Shown: positions 49,643 through 58,184 of the stretch, in pieces
Layout of the letters: the number at the start of each line of letters is the position of its first letter
How positions within the stretch are numbered: the first letter of the stretch is position 1
DNA from: Bradyrhizobium diazoefficiens
Lineage (GTDB): Bacteria > Pseudomonadota > Alphaproteobacteria > Rhizobiales > Xanthobacteraceae
Length of the DNA stretch: 64,000 bases
Assembly (NCBI RefSeq): GCF_018131015.1
Contig: NZ_JAFCJJ010000020.1
Location: forward strand, 55,500-119,499
Reading direction: 5' to 3'
Notes under the pieces: generated by a model
Databases searched by the model: none
What the model was told of the DNA's origin: nothing
The model's input: the letters and a program-made list of their open reading frames with translations, nothing else
Translations under genes and position numbers: made by a program

Positions 49643-49748
49643 CGGATGTCCCCCATGAGTCGCACCTTGGCACAGCCGCGCATCTCACATACGCTTCTCG
49701 TCGGCCCGCATCACCAACCATAACAAAGCGGGCTTTGAGGAAACAGCC

Positions 49749-50900
49749 ATGCAACAGATCCGCGTCTGCACCCACGCAGGGCCGGGGAGCGAGCCTGTCA
49801 TCCGCACCGTGCCGTGGCCGAAGGTCGGCCGCAAGGCCGCGCTGATCAAGGTCGGCGCCTGCGGCGTCTGCGGCACCGATCTGCATATCCTGAAAGGTCA
49901 TTGGCCGAAGCCGCTGCCCTGGCCGTTCACGCTCGGCCACGAGCTCGGCGGAATCATCGTCGAATGCGGCGAGGAATTTTTCGAGGATTTCATGAGCAAG
50001 CCGCTGAAGGTCGGATCAAAGGTGATGATCCCGCCGCTGATGCCCTGCGGCCACTGCTACTACTGCATCCATTATCCGCAAACCGCCAACAAGTGCTTGA
50101 CGCCGGTCTATTACGGCCGCTATCTCGGCTTCGACAAGGCGCCGCACATGTGGGGCGGCTGGGCCGAATATGTCTATGTCGATCTCGACATGCTGCCGGG
50201 CACCAAGATCTACAAGCTGCCCGACGACATGTCGTTGCGGCTCGGCGCGCTGTCGGAGCCGCTGACCTCCTGCATCCGCGCCTTCAACCGCGCCACCCGC
50301 GCCGGCGGCTTCAGCTGGGGCGACACGGTGGTGATCCAGGGCTCGGGCCCGATCGGGATTCTAGCGGTCGCGGCCGCAAAGGAGATGGGGGCGGGGCGCG
50401 TGATCTGCGTCGGCGCGCCGGAGGAGCCGCGGCTGAAGCTTGCGCGCGAGTTCGGCGCGGAGGCCACTGTGAACATCGAGGAGGTCAAGTCGCCGCAGGC
50501 GCGCATCGCGCGGGTGCGCGAGATCGTCGGCGGCTTCGGCGCCGATCTCGTGATGGATTGCTCGGGCCATCCGACCGCCGGCCCCGAAGGCATCGAGATG
50601 CTGCGCGACGGCGGCACCTATGTCGAGATGGGCCAGTTCACCGACGCCGGCTCGATCGACACCTCCTGGCACCGCATCTGCACCAAGGACCTCAACGTGC
50701 TGGGATCCTGGGGCTTCACCGGTAATGATCTCCCGCTCGGCGTCGACATGCTCTACCGCACGGCGGGCAAATATCCTTGGCTGAAGATGCAGACGATCTA
50801 TCCGTTCACGGAAGAAGGCGTCTCGCAGGCAGTCAAGGATGCCATGGCCATGAAGACGGTGAAGTCGACCATCGTGCCGTGGCCGGAATTGGTGGAGTGA
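49749..50900 (+). CDS. Zinc-dependent medium-chain alcohol dehydrogenase
   Basis: The 383-residue protein has the catalytic zinc site (CGVCGTDLH and GHELGG), a structural-zinc-like lobe (MPCGHCYYCIHYPQTANKC) and a Rossmann motif (GSGPIGILAV). It oxidises an alcohol or polyol with NAD. The long loop after GHELGG (ECGEEFFEDFMSKPLKVGSK) is an insertion compared with plain alcohol dehydrogenases. It starts 107 bases from the divergent GNAT gene and is followed after 21 bases by a VOC protein gene, probably in the same transcript. Confidence 0.9.
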   Translation: MQQIRVCTHAGPGSEPVIRTVPWPKVGRKAALIKVGACGVCGTDLHILKGHWPKPLPWPFTLGHELGGIIVECGEEFFEDFMSKPLKVGSKVMIPPLMPCGHCYYCIHYPQTANKCLTPVYYGRYLGFDKAPHMWGGWAEYVYVDLDMLPGTKIYKLPDDMSLRLGALSEPLTSCIRAFNRATRAGGFSWGDTVVIQGSGPIGILAVAAAKEMGAGRVICVGAPEEPRLKLAREFGAEATVNIEEVKSPQARIARVREIVGGFGADLVMDCSGHPTAGPEGIEMLRDGGTYVEMGQFTDAGSIDTSWHRICTKDLNVLGSWGFTGNDLPLGVDMLYRTAGKYPWLKMQTIYPFTEEGVSQAVKDAMAMKTVKSTIVPWPELVE

Positions 50901-50921
50901 GGCTTACGTGCAGCGTTTGGA

Positions 50922-51347
50922 ATGAGAACGACGATGACAACCGAGCCAGGCAGCGCGCGTTCGCCCTTCAGCGCCATTCGCGCGATCGACTACACCGTCA
51001 TCTTCGTGCGCGACATGACCGCGATGCGGCGCTTCTACGAGGACGTTCTCGCAATTCCGCCGTTGCGCGAGCTCTCGCCGGGCTGGATCGAGTATAGTCT
51101 CGGCAGCAACACGCTGGTCCTGGCGCGGCCGAGCCGGACCGCGACCGACGCGCCGACGCCGGCGGGCAGCGCGGCGCTGCAACTGGCATTCAAGGTATCC
51201 GCATCCGAGGTCGATGCCTGCGCCGGCGAGCTCATACGACACGGCGTCGCGCCGTTGTCGCCGCCGACCAACCAGCCGTTTGGACACCGGACGTTGTTCT
51301 TCAGGGATCCCGACGGCAATCTGCTGGAGGTCTATGCCGAGATATGA
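50922..51347 (+). CDS. VOC-family (glyoxalase-like) protein
   Basis: The 141-residue protein has the fold's typical ends: DYTVIFVRDMTAMRRFYEDV near the start and LFFRDPDGNLLEVYAEI at the C-terminus, with the metal-ligand Glu in EVYAE. It could be a glyoxalase, extradiol-type dioxygenase or resistance protein. It is 21 bases after the alcohol dehydrogenase gene, suggesting it acts on the same aldehyde or polyol pathway. An ATG 12 bases further on (MTTEPG) is an alternative start. Confidence 0.85.
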   Translation: MRTTMTTEPGSARSPFSAIRAIDYTVIFVRDMTAMRRFYEDVLAIPPLRELSPGWIEYSLGSNTLVLARPSRTATDAPTPAGSAALQLAFKVSASEVDACAGELIRHGVAPLSPPTNQPFGHRTLFFRDPDGNLLEVYAEI

Positions 51348-51458
51348 TTTCACAGAGCCGGCCGATGCCCGAAAAGTTCCACCGGAACTCCCCGAGTTAT
51401 TCACGCCGTGGCGAAACTTAGGGCCATGTTTCGGCTTTCCGTTCGCGAGAGAGGTATC

Positions 51459-51971
51459 GTGAAGCGAATCCTGAAACCCTTCACTTACGTCCTGGCTGCC
51501 GTCTACTTCGTGGTGGACGCCGTGTTCATGACCGTGGCGCGGCCGATTGCGCGCTGGATCGGGCGCCATTTCGAGTTCAAGCGCTTGCGCGCCTGGATCA
51601 GGTCGCTGCCGCCTTATCCCTCGCTCGCCCTGTTCTCCGTGCCGGTGATCATCCTGGAGCCGATCAAGCCGGTGGCTGCCTACCTCGCTGCAACCGGCCA
51701 GTTCGTCAGCGGTGCCGTGACCTTCATCATCGGCGAGTTGCTCAAGCTCGTGCTGGTCGAGCGCCTGTTCCATCTCACGCGCGACAAGCTGATGCGGATT
51801 CCGGCGTTCGCGTGGGGCTATGGAAGGTTCGCCGAGATGAAGGCATGGCTGCAGGCAACCGAAGCCTGGCGCGCCGTCCGTGCCATCAGCCGGGCGGTGA
51901 GGGACGCGGTCGTGCGCGCGCGAGCAAGGCTCGCCGGCGGCCTCAGCAGGCTCGTGGCCTCCAGGGATTGA
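51459..51971 (+). CDS. Membrane protein of unknown function
   Basis: The 170-residue protein starts at GTG (KRILKPFTYVLAAVYFVVDA) with AGAGAGG upstream. It has two or three membrane segments, including PSLALFSVPVIILEPIKPVA and TGQFVSGAVTFIIGELLKLV, and a helical cytoplasmic tail rich in Arg and Ala. Similar proteins are conserved in Bradyrhizobium without known function. A longer frame from 51408 exists but lacks a ribosome binding site. A double-hairpin repeat follows immediately. Confidence 0.72.
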   Translation: MKRILKPFTYVLAAVYFVVDAVFMTVARPIARWIGRHFEFKRLRAWIRSLPPYPSLALFSVPVIILEPIKPVAAYLAATGQFVSGAVTFIIGELLKLVLVERLFHLTRDKLMRIPAFAWGYGRFAEMKAWLQATEAWRAVRAISRAVRDAVVRARARLAGGLSRLVASRD

Positions 51972-51990
51972 TCCCGCCGGATTGCCGGTC

Positions 51991-52086
51991 TAAAGCGCGA
52001 TGAGATTTGGATGGTCATCGCGCTTTAGCTTGTTGTCTGGGCATGATCTGTTCGGAAAACCGCTTCGCACTTTTCCGGATCATGCC
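51991..52086 (+). repeat. Double-hairpin intergenic repeat between convergent genes
   Basis: The first hairpin has perfect 13 bp arms (TAAAGCGCGATGA / TCATCGCGCTTTA). The second has GGCATGATC / GATCATGCC arms enclosing a TTCGGAAAACCGC segment. It ends one base before the cupin stop codon and probably serves as a two-way terminator. A degraded, inverted relative lies at 59328-59375. Confidence 0.8.
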
Positions 52087-52440
52087 CTAGGCGAACTTGC
52101 GCGCCGCGGCGGTGGCCTTGTCGCCCGTGTTCGGCGTGCCGGTCGGCTCGATCAGCAGCAGGTGAACCTCCTCGCGTGCCACCGGACGATGCTCGACCCC
52201 CTTGGGCACGACATAGAGCTCGCCCGGACCGAGCGTCACGGTGCGGTCGCGCAGCTCGATGTCCAGATGGCCTTTCAGTACCAGGAAGAAATCGTCGGTG
52301 TCGTCGTGCTTGTGCCAGATGAACTCACCCTTCAGCTTCGCCACCATCACGTCGCAATCGTTGAAGGTCGTGACCGTGCGCGGCGAAAAGAAGTCTTGAA
52401 AGGTGGCGAGCTTGTTGGCGAGCGATATGCTGTCGGCCAT
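52087..52440 (-). CDS. Single-domain cupin protein
   Basis: The 117-residue protein has the cupin beta-barrel motifs, with metal ligands His in EFIWHKHDDTDDFF and the C-terminal VVPKGVEHRPVA. Small cupins of this type bind metal or act as enzymes in sugar or thiol metabolism; the substrate is unknown. The ATG at 52440 has GGGAGG ahead of it; a longer frame from 52503 overlaps the next gene's end and was rejected. Its stop abuts the double-hairpin repeat. Confidence 0.85.
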   Translation of the reverse strand: MADSISLANKLATFQDFFSPRTVTTFNDCDVMVAKLKGEFIWHKHDDTDDFFLVLKGHLDIELRDRTVTLGPGELYVVPKGVEHRPVAREEVHLLLIEPTGTPNTGDKATAAARKFA

Positions 52441-52502
52441 GTGTCCTCCCATCTCATTGTCAGGCACGATTTGGGATCGAATGGCCGGCGTGGCAAGGCC
52501 CA

Positions 52503-53006
52503 TCAGGAATCACGCGCCTTCACCACCGTCGCGCCCACGACCCTCGTGCCCTCCAGCTCGCGCACGATGCGGTCATCCGGTCCGACGCTGCCGAGATCGA
52601 ACTCGCGGTCCGCCGTGACGAGGATGATGCGCCGGCCCGCGATCACGACGACCGTCATATCGTTGGTTTCACCTTCCACCGCCCAGGCGCGGATATCGCC
52701 GGTGTAAGGTTCCCTGCGCCACGCGTCGGGAAATCCCGGATCGCAGCGGATCTCGATGCCGTCCTCCGAGGTGGTCAGGACCAGTTTTGCCCGACTCGGT
52801 TTCCATCGTTCGTCGAGAAGATCGTTGACGAGCCAGAGGCAGGCGAAGCTTTTGCATTCATCAGGCCGCGCGGGGTAGATCGCGCAGCCGCGGCCGGGTC
52901 CGCAGTGCGGGCACCACGCATTCGCGGGCTTGGCCAGCGCCTCGATGGCCATCACCTTGCAGCACAGCGTGCAGTCGCCGCAGGTGCGCCTTGCGTATGA
53001 GGTCAC
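52503..53006 (-). CDS. Cys-cluster (YkgJ-type) metal-binding protein
   Basis: The 167-residue protein has the cysteine pattern CGDCTLCCKV, CPHCGPGRGCAIYPARPDEC and a following CLW, which resembles zinc/iron-chelating YkgJ-type proteins. The remainder is a beta-rich domain ending in a Val-Gly-Ala motif. Binding of an iron-sulfur or zinc centre is likely, but function is unknown. The GTG start at 53006 was chosen because AAAGGG precedes it; a longer frame from 53072 includes text without coding character. It lies 62 bases upstream of the cupin gene. Confidence 0.75.
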   Translation of the reverse strand: MTSYARRTCGDCTLCCKVMAIEALAKPANAWCPHCGPGRGCAIYPARPDECKSFACLWLVNDLLDERWKPSRAKLVLTTSEDGIEIRCDPGFPDAWRREPYTGDIRAWAVEGETNDMTVVVIAGRRIILVTADREFDLGSVGPDDRIVRELEGTRVVGATVVKARDS

Positions 53007-53250
53007 GCGATCATTCCCTTTGAAGCAGGTCGGCGTCAGGTTAATCGGGGTGGCGAAAAAAATCTTCTGCAACCTTCAGGCGCGGCACTTCCCGCCAAGC
53101 CATGCAACAAAGCCATGGTGATTTCCGGGCACTTGGCGTAAAGAGCGCCCAGATCAAATCCAGCGTGCGGCCGGGCCGATTGCCGCGCACGCGAAGCTCA
53201 GGTCCGCCGGTTCATCGTACCGCGCCTGAATTAACCAAGGTTCTCATCCC

Positions 53251-55179
53251 GTGTCCTTTCCGGCCCTGACCCCGCCGCTCGCCCGAGCTTTGGCCGAGCG
53301 CAATTATGATTCACCGACCCCCGTTCAGCTCGCCGTGCTCGCGCACGATGCCGCCCGCCGCGACCTCCTGGTTTCGGCCCAGACCGGCTCCGGCAAGACG
53401 CTCGCCTATGGCCTCGCCATGGCCAGGGACCTGCTCGGCGATGCCGAGCGGTTCGGGCAGGCCTCCGCGCCGCTCGCGCTGATCGTCGCGCCGACGCGCG
53501 AGCTCGCGCTCCAGGTCCAGCGTGAGCTCGCCTGGCTCTATGGGCATGCCGGCGGGCGCGTCGTCTCCTGCGTCGGCGGCATGGATCCGCGGCGCGAGCA
53601 GCGCGAGCTCGAGGCCGGCGCCCACATCGTGGTCGGCACGCCGGGCCGGCTCTGCGATCATTTGCGGCGCGGCCGTCTCGACATCTCGGAGTTGAAGGTG
53701 GTCGTCCTCGACGAGGCCGACGAGATGCTCAATCTCGGCTTCCGCGAGGACATGGAGTTCATCCTCGAGACCACGCCGGAGACGCGCCGGACGCTGCTGT
53801 TCTCGGCGACGTTTCCGCGCGGGATCGTGGCCCTGGCGAGGCAGTATCAGCAGGACGCCTTCCGGATCGAGGTCGCGGGCGACGAGGGCGGGCACGCCGA
53901 CATCGAGTACCGCGCGATCCGGATCGCGCCTGCCGATGCCGAGCATGCGGTCGTCAACGTGCTGCGCTTCTACGAGGCGCCGAGCGCGCTGGTGTTCTGC
54001 AGCACGCGCGACCATGTCAGGCATCTGCAGGCGGCGCTGCTGGAGCGTGGTTTCTCCGTTGTCGCCCTGTCGGGCGAATTGACGCAGAACGAGCGGACCA
54101 TGGCGCTGCAGTCGCTCCGGGACGGTCGCGCCCGCGTTTGCGTGGCGACCGACGTCGCCGCCCGCGGCATCGACCTGCCGAGCCTCGACCTCGTCATCCA
54201 CGCCGACCTGCCCAACGACGCCGAGGTGATGCAGCATCGCTCGGGCCGTACCGGGCGCGCGGGCCGCAAGGGAACCAGCGTCCTGCTGGTACCGCCGGCG
54301 CGGCGGCGGCGCGCGGAGCTGTTGCTCGATCTCGCTGGCGTCGATGCGGCCTGGGGCACGGCGCCGCAGGCGGACGAGATCCGCAAGCTCGATCACGACC
54401 GCATGAAGGACGTGTTGTTCACGGAGGAGACGACCGCCGACGACCTGGCGCTGGCGCAGGCACTGCTGGCCGAGCGGTCGGCCGAGGACATCGCCGCGGC
54501 GCTTGCACGGCTCTATCGTGCGCGGCTGCCGTCGCCCGAGGACATCATCGATCCCGGCGAGCGGCCCAGCCGGCCGCGCGACGATCGCGGTCGCGACAGG
54601 TTTGAAGGCGGTGACGATCGTCCCGGCAAGCCGCGACCGAAGTCCGGCAAATCGTCGGCGAAGCACGCCATGGCGGAGGGCGGCGTCTGGTTTCGCGCCG
54701 CCATCGGAAAGCGAAAGAATGCGGAGGCGCGCTGGCTGCTCCCGATGATCTGCCGCCGCGGCGGCATCAACAAGCGCGACATCGGCGCCATCAGGATCAT
54801 GGACACCACGACCGAGTTCGAGATTTCCGAGCGGGTCGCGGAGTCCTTCGCCGCCAAGGTCAAGCGGCCGGACAAGGAGGACAGCATCCGCATCGAGCCG
54901 ATGGCGGATGCGCCGCAGCTGCCTGCGGAAAAGCCCGCACCGCGGCGTGAGGCCGCCGATGGCGATCATCGTCAACGGCGCGATGAGCGCCCGCGCGATG
55001 CAAGCGGATTCAAGGCACGCAAGCCTCACGGCGAGCGCGGACCGAAATTCGACGATGCGCCGTCGTTCGGAAAGAAAAAGAAACACAAGAACAAGCCGGC
55101 TCACGCCGAGCCTTCAGTGACGGCGTGGCCCTCGAAGGGTGGGCCCGGCAAGAAGACGAAGAAGAAGCATCGGGGCTGA
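53251..55179 (+). CDS. DEAD-box RNA helicase with DbpA-type RNA-binding domain
   Basis: The 642-residue protein has all core helicase motifs: the Q motif PTPVQ, AQTGSGKT (43-50), PTRELA, TPGR, DEAD (154-157), SAT (185-187) and HRSGRTGRAGR. A DbpA/DeaD-like RNA-binding domain follows near residues 470-540 (VWFRAAIGKRKNAEARWLLP, GGINKRDIGAIRI), then a long basic, disordered tail rich in Lys and Arg. It probably remodels rRNA or mRNA, for example in ribosome assembly or cold adaptation. The start is GTG with no strong ribosome binding site. Confidence 0.93.
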   Translation: MSFPALTPPLARALAERNYDSPTPVQLAVLAHDAARRDLLVSAQTGSGKTLAYGLAMARDLLGDAERFGQASAPLALIVAPTRELALQVQRELAWLYGHAGGRVVSCVGGMDPRREQRELEAGAHIVVGTPGRLCDHLRRGRLDISELKVVVLDEADEMLNLGFREDMEFILETTPETRRTLLFSATFPRGIVALARQYQQDAFRIEVAGDEGGHADIEYRAIRIAPADAEHAVVNVLRFYEAPSALVFCSTRDHVRHLQAALLERGFSVVALSGELTQNERTMALQSLRDGRARVCVATDVAARGIDLPSLDLVIHADLPNDAEVMQHRSGRTGRAGRKGTSVLLVPPARRRRAELLLDLAGVDAAWGTAPQADEIRKLDHDRMKDVLFTEETTADDLALAQALLAERSAEDIAAALARLYRARLPSPEDIIDPGERPSRPRDDRGRDRFEGGDDRPGKPRPKSGKSSAKHAMAEGGVWFRAAIGKRKNAEARWLLPMICRRGGINKRDIGAIRIMDTTTEFEISERVAESFAAKVKRPDKEDSIRIEPMADAPQLPAEKPAPRREAADGDHRQRRDERPRDASGFKARKPHGERGPKFDDAPSFGKKKKHKNKPAHAEPSVTAWPSKGGPGKKTKKKHRG

Positions 55180-55202
55180 CCTGTCGCCGCAGGGCGAAAG
55201 AC

Positions 55203-55224
55203 GCCGCCGGATCGCGCCGGCGGC
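55203..55224. terminator. Hairpin between the helicase gene and the convergent polyglycine protein gene
   Basis: GCCGCCGG and CCGGCGGC pair around ATCGCG. It is followed by ATCTTCC and has no long T-tract, so terminator function is probable but not certain. Confidence 0.5.
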
Positions 55225-55248
55225 ATCTTCCGGACATCAGCTCTGCGC

Positions 55249-55554
55249 TCACTTGCCGCCACCACCACCGCCACCGCCTCCGCCGCCACCACCACCGCCG
55301 CCACCGGCGGCCGTGAGCGTGTTATTGTAGCGAGGATCGGTCTGCTTCATGTAAGCGGGCGAGATGTCATGGGTGAGGGGAGGCTGGCGCCGTGCGGATT
55401 GCGGCGTCGTCTCGGGCGTCAGGACGCCGCAACCATCGAAGGTGGCGACGTCGCAGCCATAGGCGCGATACCTGGCGGCGTTGGCTTGGGTCGCGGCGAA
55501 GGCGGTCGTCGCAACGAGTGCAGCGAGAGCAATTCTTGCGAATGTGGATTTCAT
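55249..55554 (-). CDS. Small secreted protein with polyglycine C-terminus, copy 1
   Basis: The 101-residue protein has a signal peptide (about residues 1-26, FARIALAALVATTAFA, cleavage after ANA) and a short mature part with two cysteines (YRAYGCDVATFDGCG). The conserved segment SPAYMKQTDPRYN follows, and it ends with a run of about 17 glycines closed by Lys. A glycine run suggests a flexible or adhesive tail. It is a tandem paralogue of the next gene, and their upstream leaders are also similar. No known family name. The start at MKSTF is supported by the signal-peptide layout. Confidence 0.78.
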   Translation of the reverse strand: MKSTFARIALAALVATTAFAATQANAARYRAYGCDVATFDGCGVLTPETTPQSARRQPPLTHDISPAYMKQTDPRYNNTLTAAGGGGGGGGGGGGGGGGGK

Positions 55555-55745
55555 GGAAGGTCTCCAGCGTTGGTCCGGCGAGTTCGAAAGGGCTCGCACA
55601 GACCTTCGACGGAGGCGCGTCGAAACCGGTTCGAGATTGGTGCTTCACGCCCGAGTGAGGCGTTCGAGCGCCTGTCCTCAAGAAGAACGCCGCCGGCGTG
55701 AGCCAGCGGCGTTGCTGTGAAAACTTCTGCAGGTCCGGATTGAGC

Positions 55746-56045
55746 TCAGCGGCCGCCTCCGCCACCACCACCGCCGCCTCCGCCGCCGCCGCCACCACCG
55801 GCGTCACGCAGCGATCCATTGTAGCGCGGGTCGGTCTGCTTCATGTAGGTCGGCGAGGTATCGGTGGAGATGCGAACCGCGCGGCGTCCGCCCGGGGTCG
55901 GCGTCTCGACCAGGCCGCTGCAGCCCTCGAAGAACGCATTCTCGCAGCCATAGGTCCGATATTGCACGGCATTGGCGCTGGTCGCGCTGAACGCGGTCGT
56001 CGCAACGACCGCAACGAAAGCAATTTTCGCTAATGTGGGTTTCAT
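55746..56045 (-). CDS. Small secreted protein with polyglycine C-terminus, copy 2
   Basis: The 99-residue protein starts MKPTLAKIAFVAVVATTAFS with a signal peptide. A mature part with two cysteines (YRTYGCENAFFEGCSG) and SPTYMKQTDPRYNGSL follows, and then about 16 glycines ending in Arg. It shares layout and sequence with the downstream copy, including SANA/QANA before the mature part, and GGAG precedes its ATG. The pair arose by tandem duplication. Secretion to the periplasm is expected; a role in the cell envelope is inference only. Confidence 0.78.
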   Translation of the reverse strand: MKPTLAKIAFVAVVATTAFSATSANAVQYRTYGCENAFFEGCSGLVETPTPGGRRAVRISTDTSPTYMKQTDPRYNGSLRDAGGGGGGGGGGGGGGGGR

Positions 56046-56176
56046 TGAAATTCTCCAGCCTCGGTTCGGCGAGACCGGAAACGGCTCGCACACACCTTCG
56101 ACGGGGGCTGCGCGAAACCGGTTCGATGGATTTGGTTTCACGCCCGCGTGAGCCGCTTCCCGCCGGGACGGGGGTC

Positions 56177-56698
56177 TTACGCCGCGGTCAGGTTGCGGAG
56201 CATGTAGGTGGCGCCCGCACCATAGGATGCGAGTTTCGCACGCAGCTCCGCATCCGCCGCGAGGGCGCGGAAGCCAAGACGCTGCCACAGCGGCCGCGTG
56301 GCGTAGACGGAGACCAGCGCGAGCGTTGCGATGCCGCTTGAGCGCGCGAGGTCCTCGATCCCTGCGACATAAGCGCGTGCGGCGCCACCACGGCTACCGG
56401 CCAGCACGGCGACATCGTGCACATAGAAGCAGTCCGCATCATCGGGGAGAGCTTCGAGAAAATCGTCCAGCGGCGGAATCCGGTGCCGCATCCAGGGATG
56501 CGAAAGCCCATAGCCGACGATCTCATCGCCGGCGACGAGGACGCGGCAGCCATCGGGACAGAGCCGCATCTTCTCCGCAAGCACCTCGGCTCGCTCCGGC
56601 AGGTCAGGATGGATCTGCGTCGCGATCGCGCTGATCGCGTCCAGATCGGATGGTAGCGCGGGCCGCCAGTGCGGTTTGCTCGAATTGTTCGGGCTCAT
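56177..56698 (-). CDS. GNAT-family N-acetyltransferase
   Basis: The 173-residue protein has the GNAT elements VHDVAVLAGSRGGAARAYV (acetyl-CoA loop SRGGAA) and the C-terminal PLWQRLGFRAL. The region IVGYGLSHPW corresponds to strand 4 of the fold. The acceptor is unknown. It lies upstream of the polyglycine protein genes on the same strand, separated by about 130 bases that include their conserved leader, and is divergent from the COG4315-type gene. Confidence 0.85.
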   Translation of the reverse strand: MSPNNSSKPHWRPALPSDLDAISAIATQIHPDLPERAEVLAEKMRLCPDGCRVLVAGDEIVGYGLSHPWMRHRIPPLDDFLEALPDDADCFYVHDVAVLAGSRGGAARAYVAGIEDLARSSGIATLALVSVYATRPLWQRLGFRALAADAELRAKLASYGAGATYMLRNLTAA

Positions 56699-56822
56699 GC
56701 AGTCCAGTTTATTCCGCGGCGACGGGGCGCGCAGCGAAAAATATCCTGGCCATCGTTCCGGGAATACGATGCGCCGTGCGGCGTCTTACTCCTGCAAGCC
56801 AACTGCATCACAAGGAGACTGC

Positions 56823-57209
56823 ATGACTTCCCCGATCCGCCTCGCGCTCGTGCTCGCCGCATCGCTCGCGATCATCCCTTCTGCCTTCGCCGCAGCACCG
56901 ACCAAGACCGGCAAGACCGACAAGGGCAACGTTCTCACCGACGCACGCGGCATGACTCTCTACACCTTCGACAAGGATGCGGAGGGCAAGTCGGCCTGCA
57001 ATGGTCCGTGCGCGACGAACTGGCCGGTGCTGAAGGCGGAGGCCGCCGACGCCCCGGGCGACGGCTACACCATCATCACGCGCGACGACGGCTCGAAGCA
57101 GTGGGCCTACAAGGGCAAGCCGCTCTACACCTTCGCCAAGGACCAGAAGCCCGGCGACGTCACCGGCGACGGTTTCCTCAACGGTGCCTGGCACCTGGCG
57201 ATGCCGTAA
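56823..57209 (+). CDS. Secreted protein with repeated YTF motifs (COG4315 type)
   Basis: The 128-residue protein has a signal peptide (about residues 1-24, ending AFA) and the two-lobed repeat typical of COG4315: GMTLYTFDKDAEGKSACNGP, then CATNWPVL, and later GKPLYTFAKDQKPGDVTGDG followed by WHLAMP. The paired Cys residues may form a disulfide. Such proteins are periplasmic or lipid-anchored and of unknown function. AAGGAG precedes the ATG at 56823; a longer frame upstream has no signal peptide. Confidence 0.88.
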   Translation: MTSPIRLALVLAASLAIIPSAFAAAPTKTGKTDKGNVLTDARGMTLYTFDKDAEGKSACNGPCATNWPVLKAEAADAPGDGYTIITRDDGSKQWAYKGKPLYTFAKDQKPGDVTGDGFLNGAWHLAMP

Positions 57210-57247
57210 GGGCGCGATGCTGATAGTCGGCATCTGAAAGTCAGTCT

Positions 57248-57415
57248 CGTGCCCCGGACGCGGCGCAGCGCTTCTTCAGCGGTGCGCTGCAGAGCCGGGG
57301 CCCATGCTACAGAATGATGTGTGGCTTCTGGGTCCCGGCTCTGCGCAGCAACGCAATAAGCGCGTTTACGCGCGTCTTCGACGCGCTATGCGCGTTGCAG
57401 CTTGTCCGGGACAAG
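57248..57415 (-). repeat. Palindromic intergenic repeat, family A copy 2
   Basis: This 168 bp element is inverted relative to 27667-27830. It shares the outer text CGTGCCCCGGACGC and the inner GCAGAGCCGGGGCCCATG and GGGTCCCGGCTCTGCGCAGC. It ends 3 bases before the stop of the PAS_5 gene. Confidence 0.8.
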
Positions 57416-57418
57416 AGA

Positions 57419-57973
57419 TTACCTCAACCCCTCATACACCATCAGGCCGCGTGCGATCTGCAATTTGCGGATGGCGCGCGGCAGCAGCTTCTCCGGCTGG
57501 TGCAGATAGCGCCAGGAGGTGAGAGTGAAGGCGGAGAGGGTGCCGCACTGGTCGTCGAACGGGGCAAGCACGCCGGTGACGCTCACCGGCGTATGCGGGC
57601 GCGCATTGAACGGCAGCAGCAACAGCTCGAGATGCGCCTTGCTGCCATCCTCGCGCGCGGCGGTGAGGCCGGCGATGGCGCCGAGCGTCTCGTCGGCGAC
57701 GATGGTGGAGATCTCCTCGATCTCGCTGCGGCTCGTGGCGGTGAACAGCGCCGCAAAACTCTGGTCCTTGAGGTCGCGGCCCGCGAGCGCGCAGACACGC
57801 GTGCCGGCGACACGGAACGGAAAGCCGAGCTTCGGCTCGCAGGACAGCACGAAGATGTCGCCGAGCAGGTCGCGCACGTCCGCCGGATCGATGTCGGCCC
57901 GGTCGGGGGCCCGCGCAGTGCCGCGCTTGTTGTCCCAATATGCGAAGAACGCGCGGCTCGATGGATGTTTCAT
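57419..57973 (-). CDS. PAS_5 (DUF1457) domain protein
   Basis: The 184-residue protein has the PAS_5 family layout: RAFFAYWDNKRGTARAPDRA at the start, DVRDLLGDIFVLS and then FPFRVAGTRVCALAGRDLKD. PAS_5 proteins are abundant in Bradyrhizobium, are cytosolic and usually lack an output domain, so their role is unknown; some are thought to sense redox or light cues. The gene stands alone; its stop abuts the family A repeat. Confidence 0.88.
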   Translation of the reverse strand: MKHPSSRAFFAYWDNKRGTARAPDRADIDPADVRDLLGDIFVLSCEPKLGFPFRVAGTRVCALAGRDLKDQSFAALFTATSRSEIEEISTIVADETLGAIAGLTAAREDGSKAHLELLLLPFNARPHTPVSVTGVLAPFDDQCGTLSAFTLTSWRYLHQPEKLLPRAIRKLQIARGLMVYEGLR

Positions 57974-58184
57974 GACTGAACGCTCGCCCGGGGTACATCC
58001 TCGCGGGACAAACCTGTCCCGCTTCAGTGCACCCGCGATCCCTTCTGTTGTTGTGCAGGAGGGGATTTGCAGCGTCCATGCCGCGAGGGCGTTTTGCGGT
58101 CCGCGCGGGGCGTCTTTGCGTCGTTAACGTTAAATTAACTGTACGCTTTGTCCGGCCGGCGGCCCTGTTATGGTGACCGCGGTC

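Noticed and set aside
47423..49723. 766-residue plus-strand frame opposite the MFS and GNAT genes
   Set aside because: It crosses several real genes and an inverted repeat on the other strand and is rich in His, Arg and Gln without motifs.
53311..55104. 597-residue minus-strand frame opposite the helicase gene
   Set aside because: The plus strand carries every DEAD-box motif in order; the antisense frame has none.
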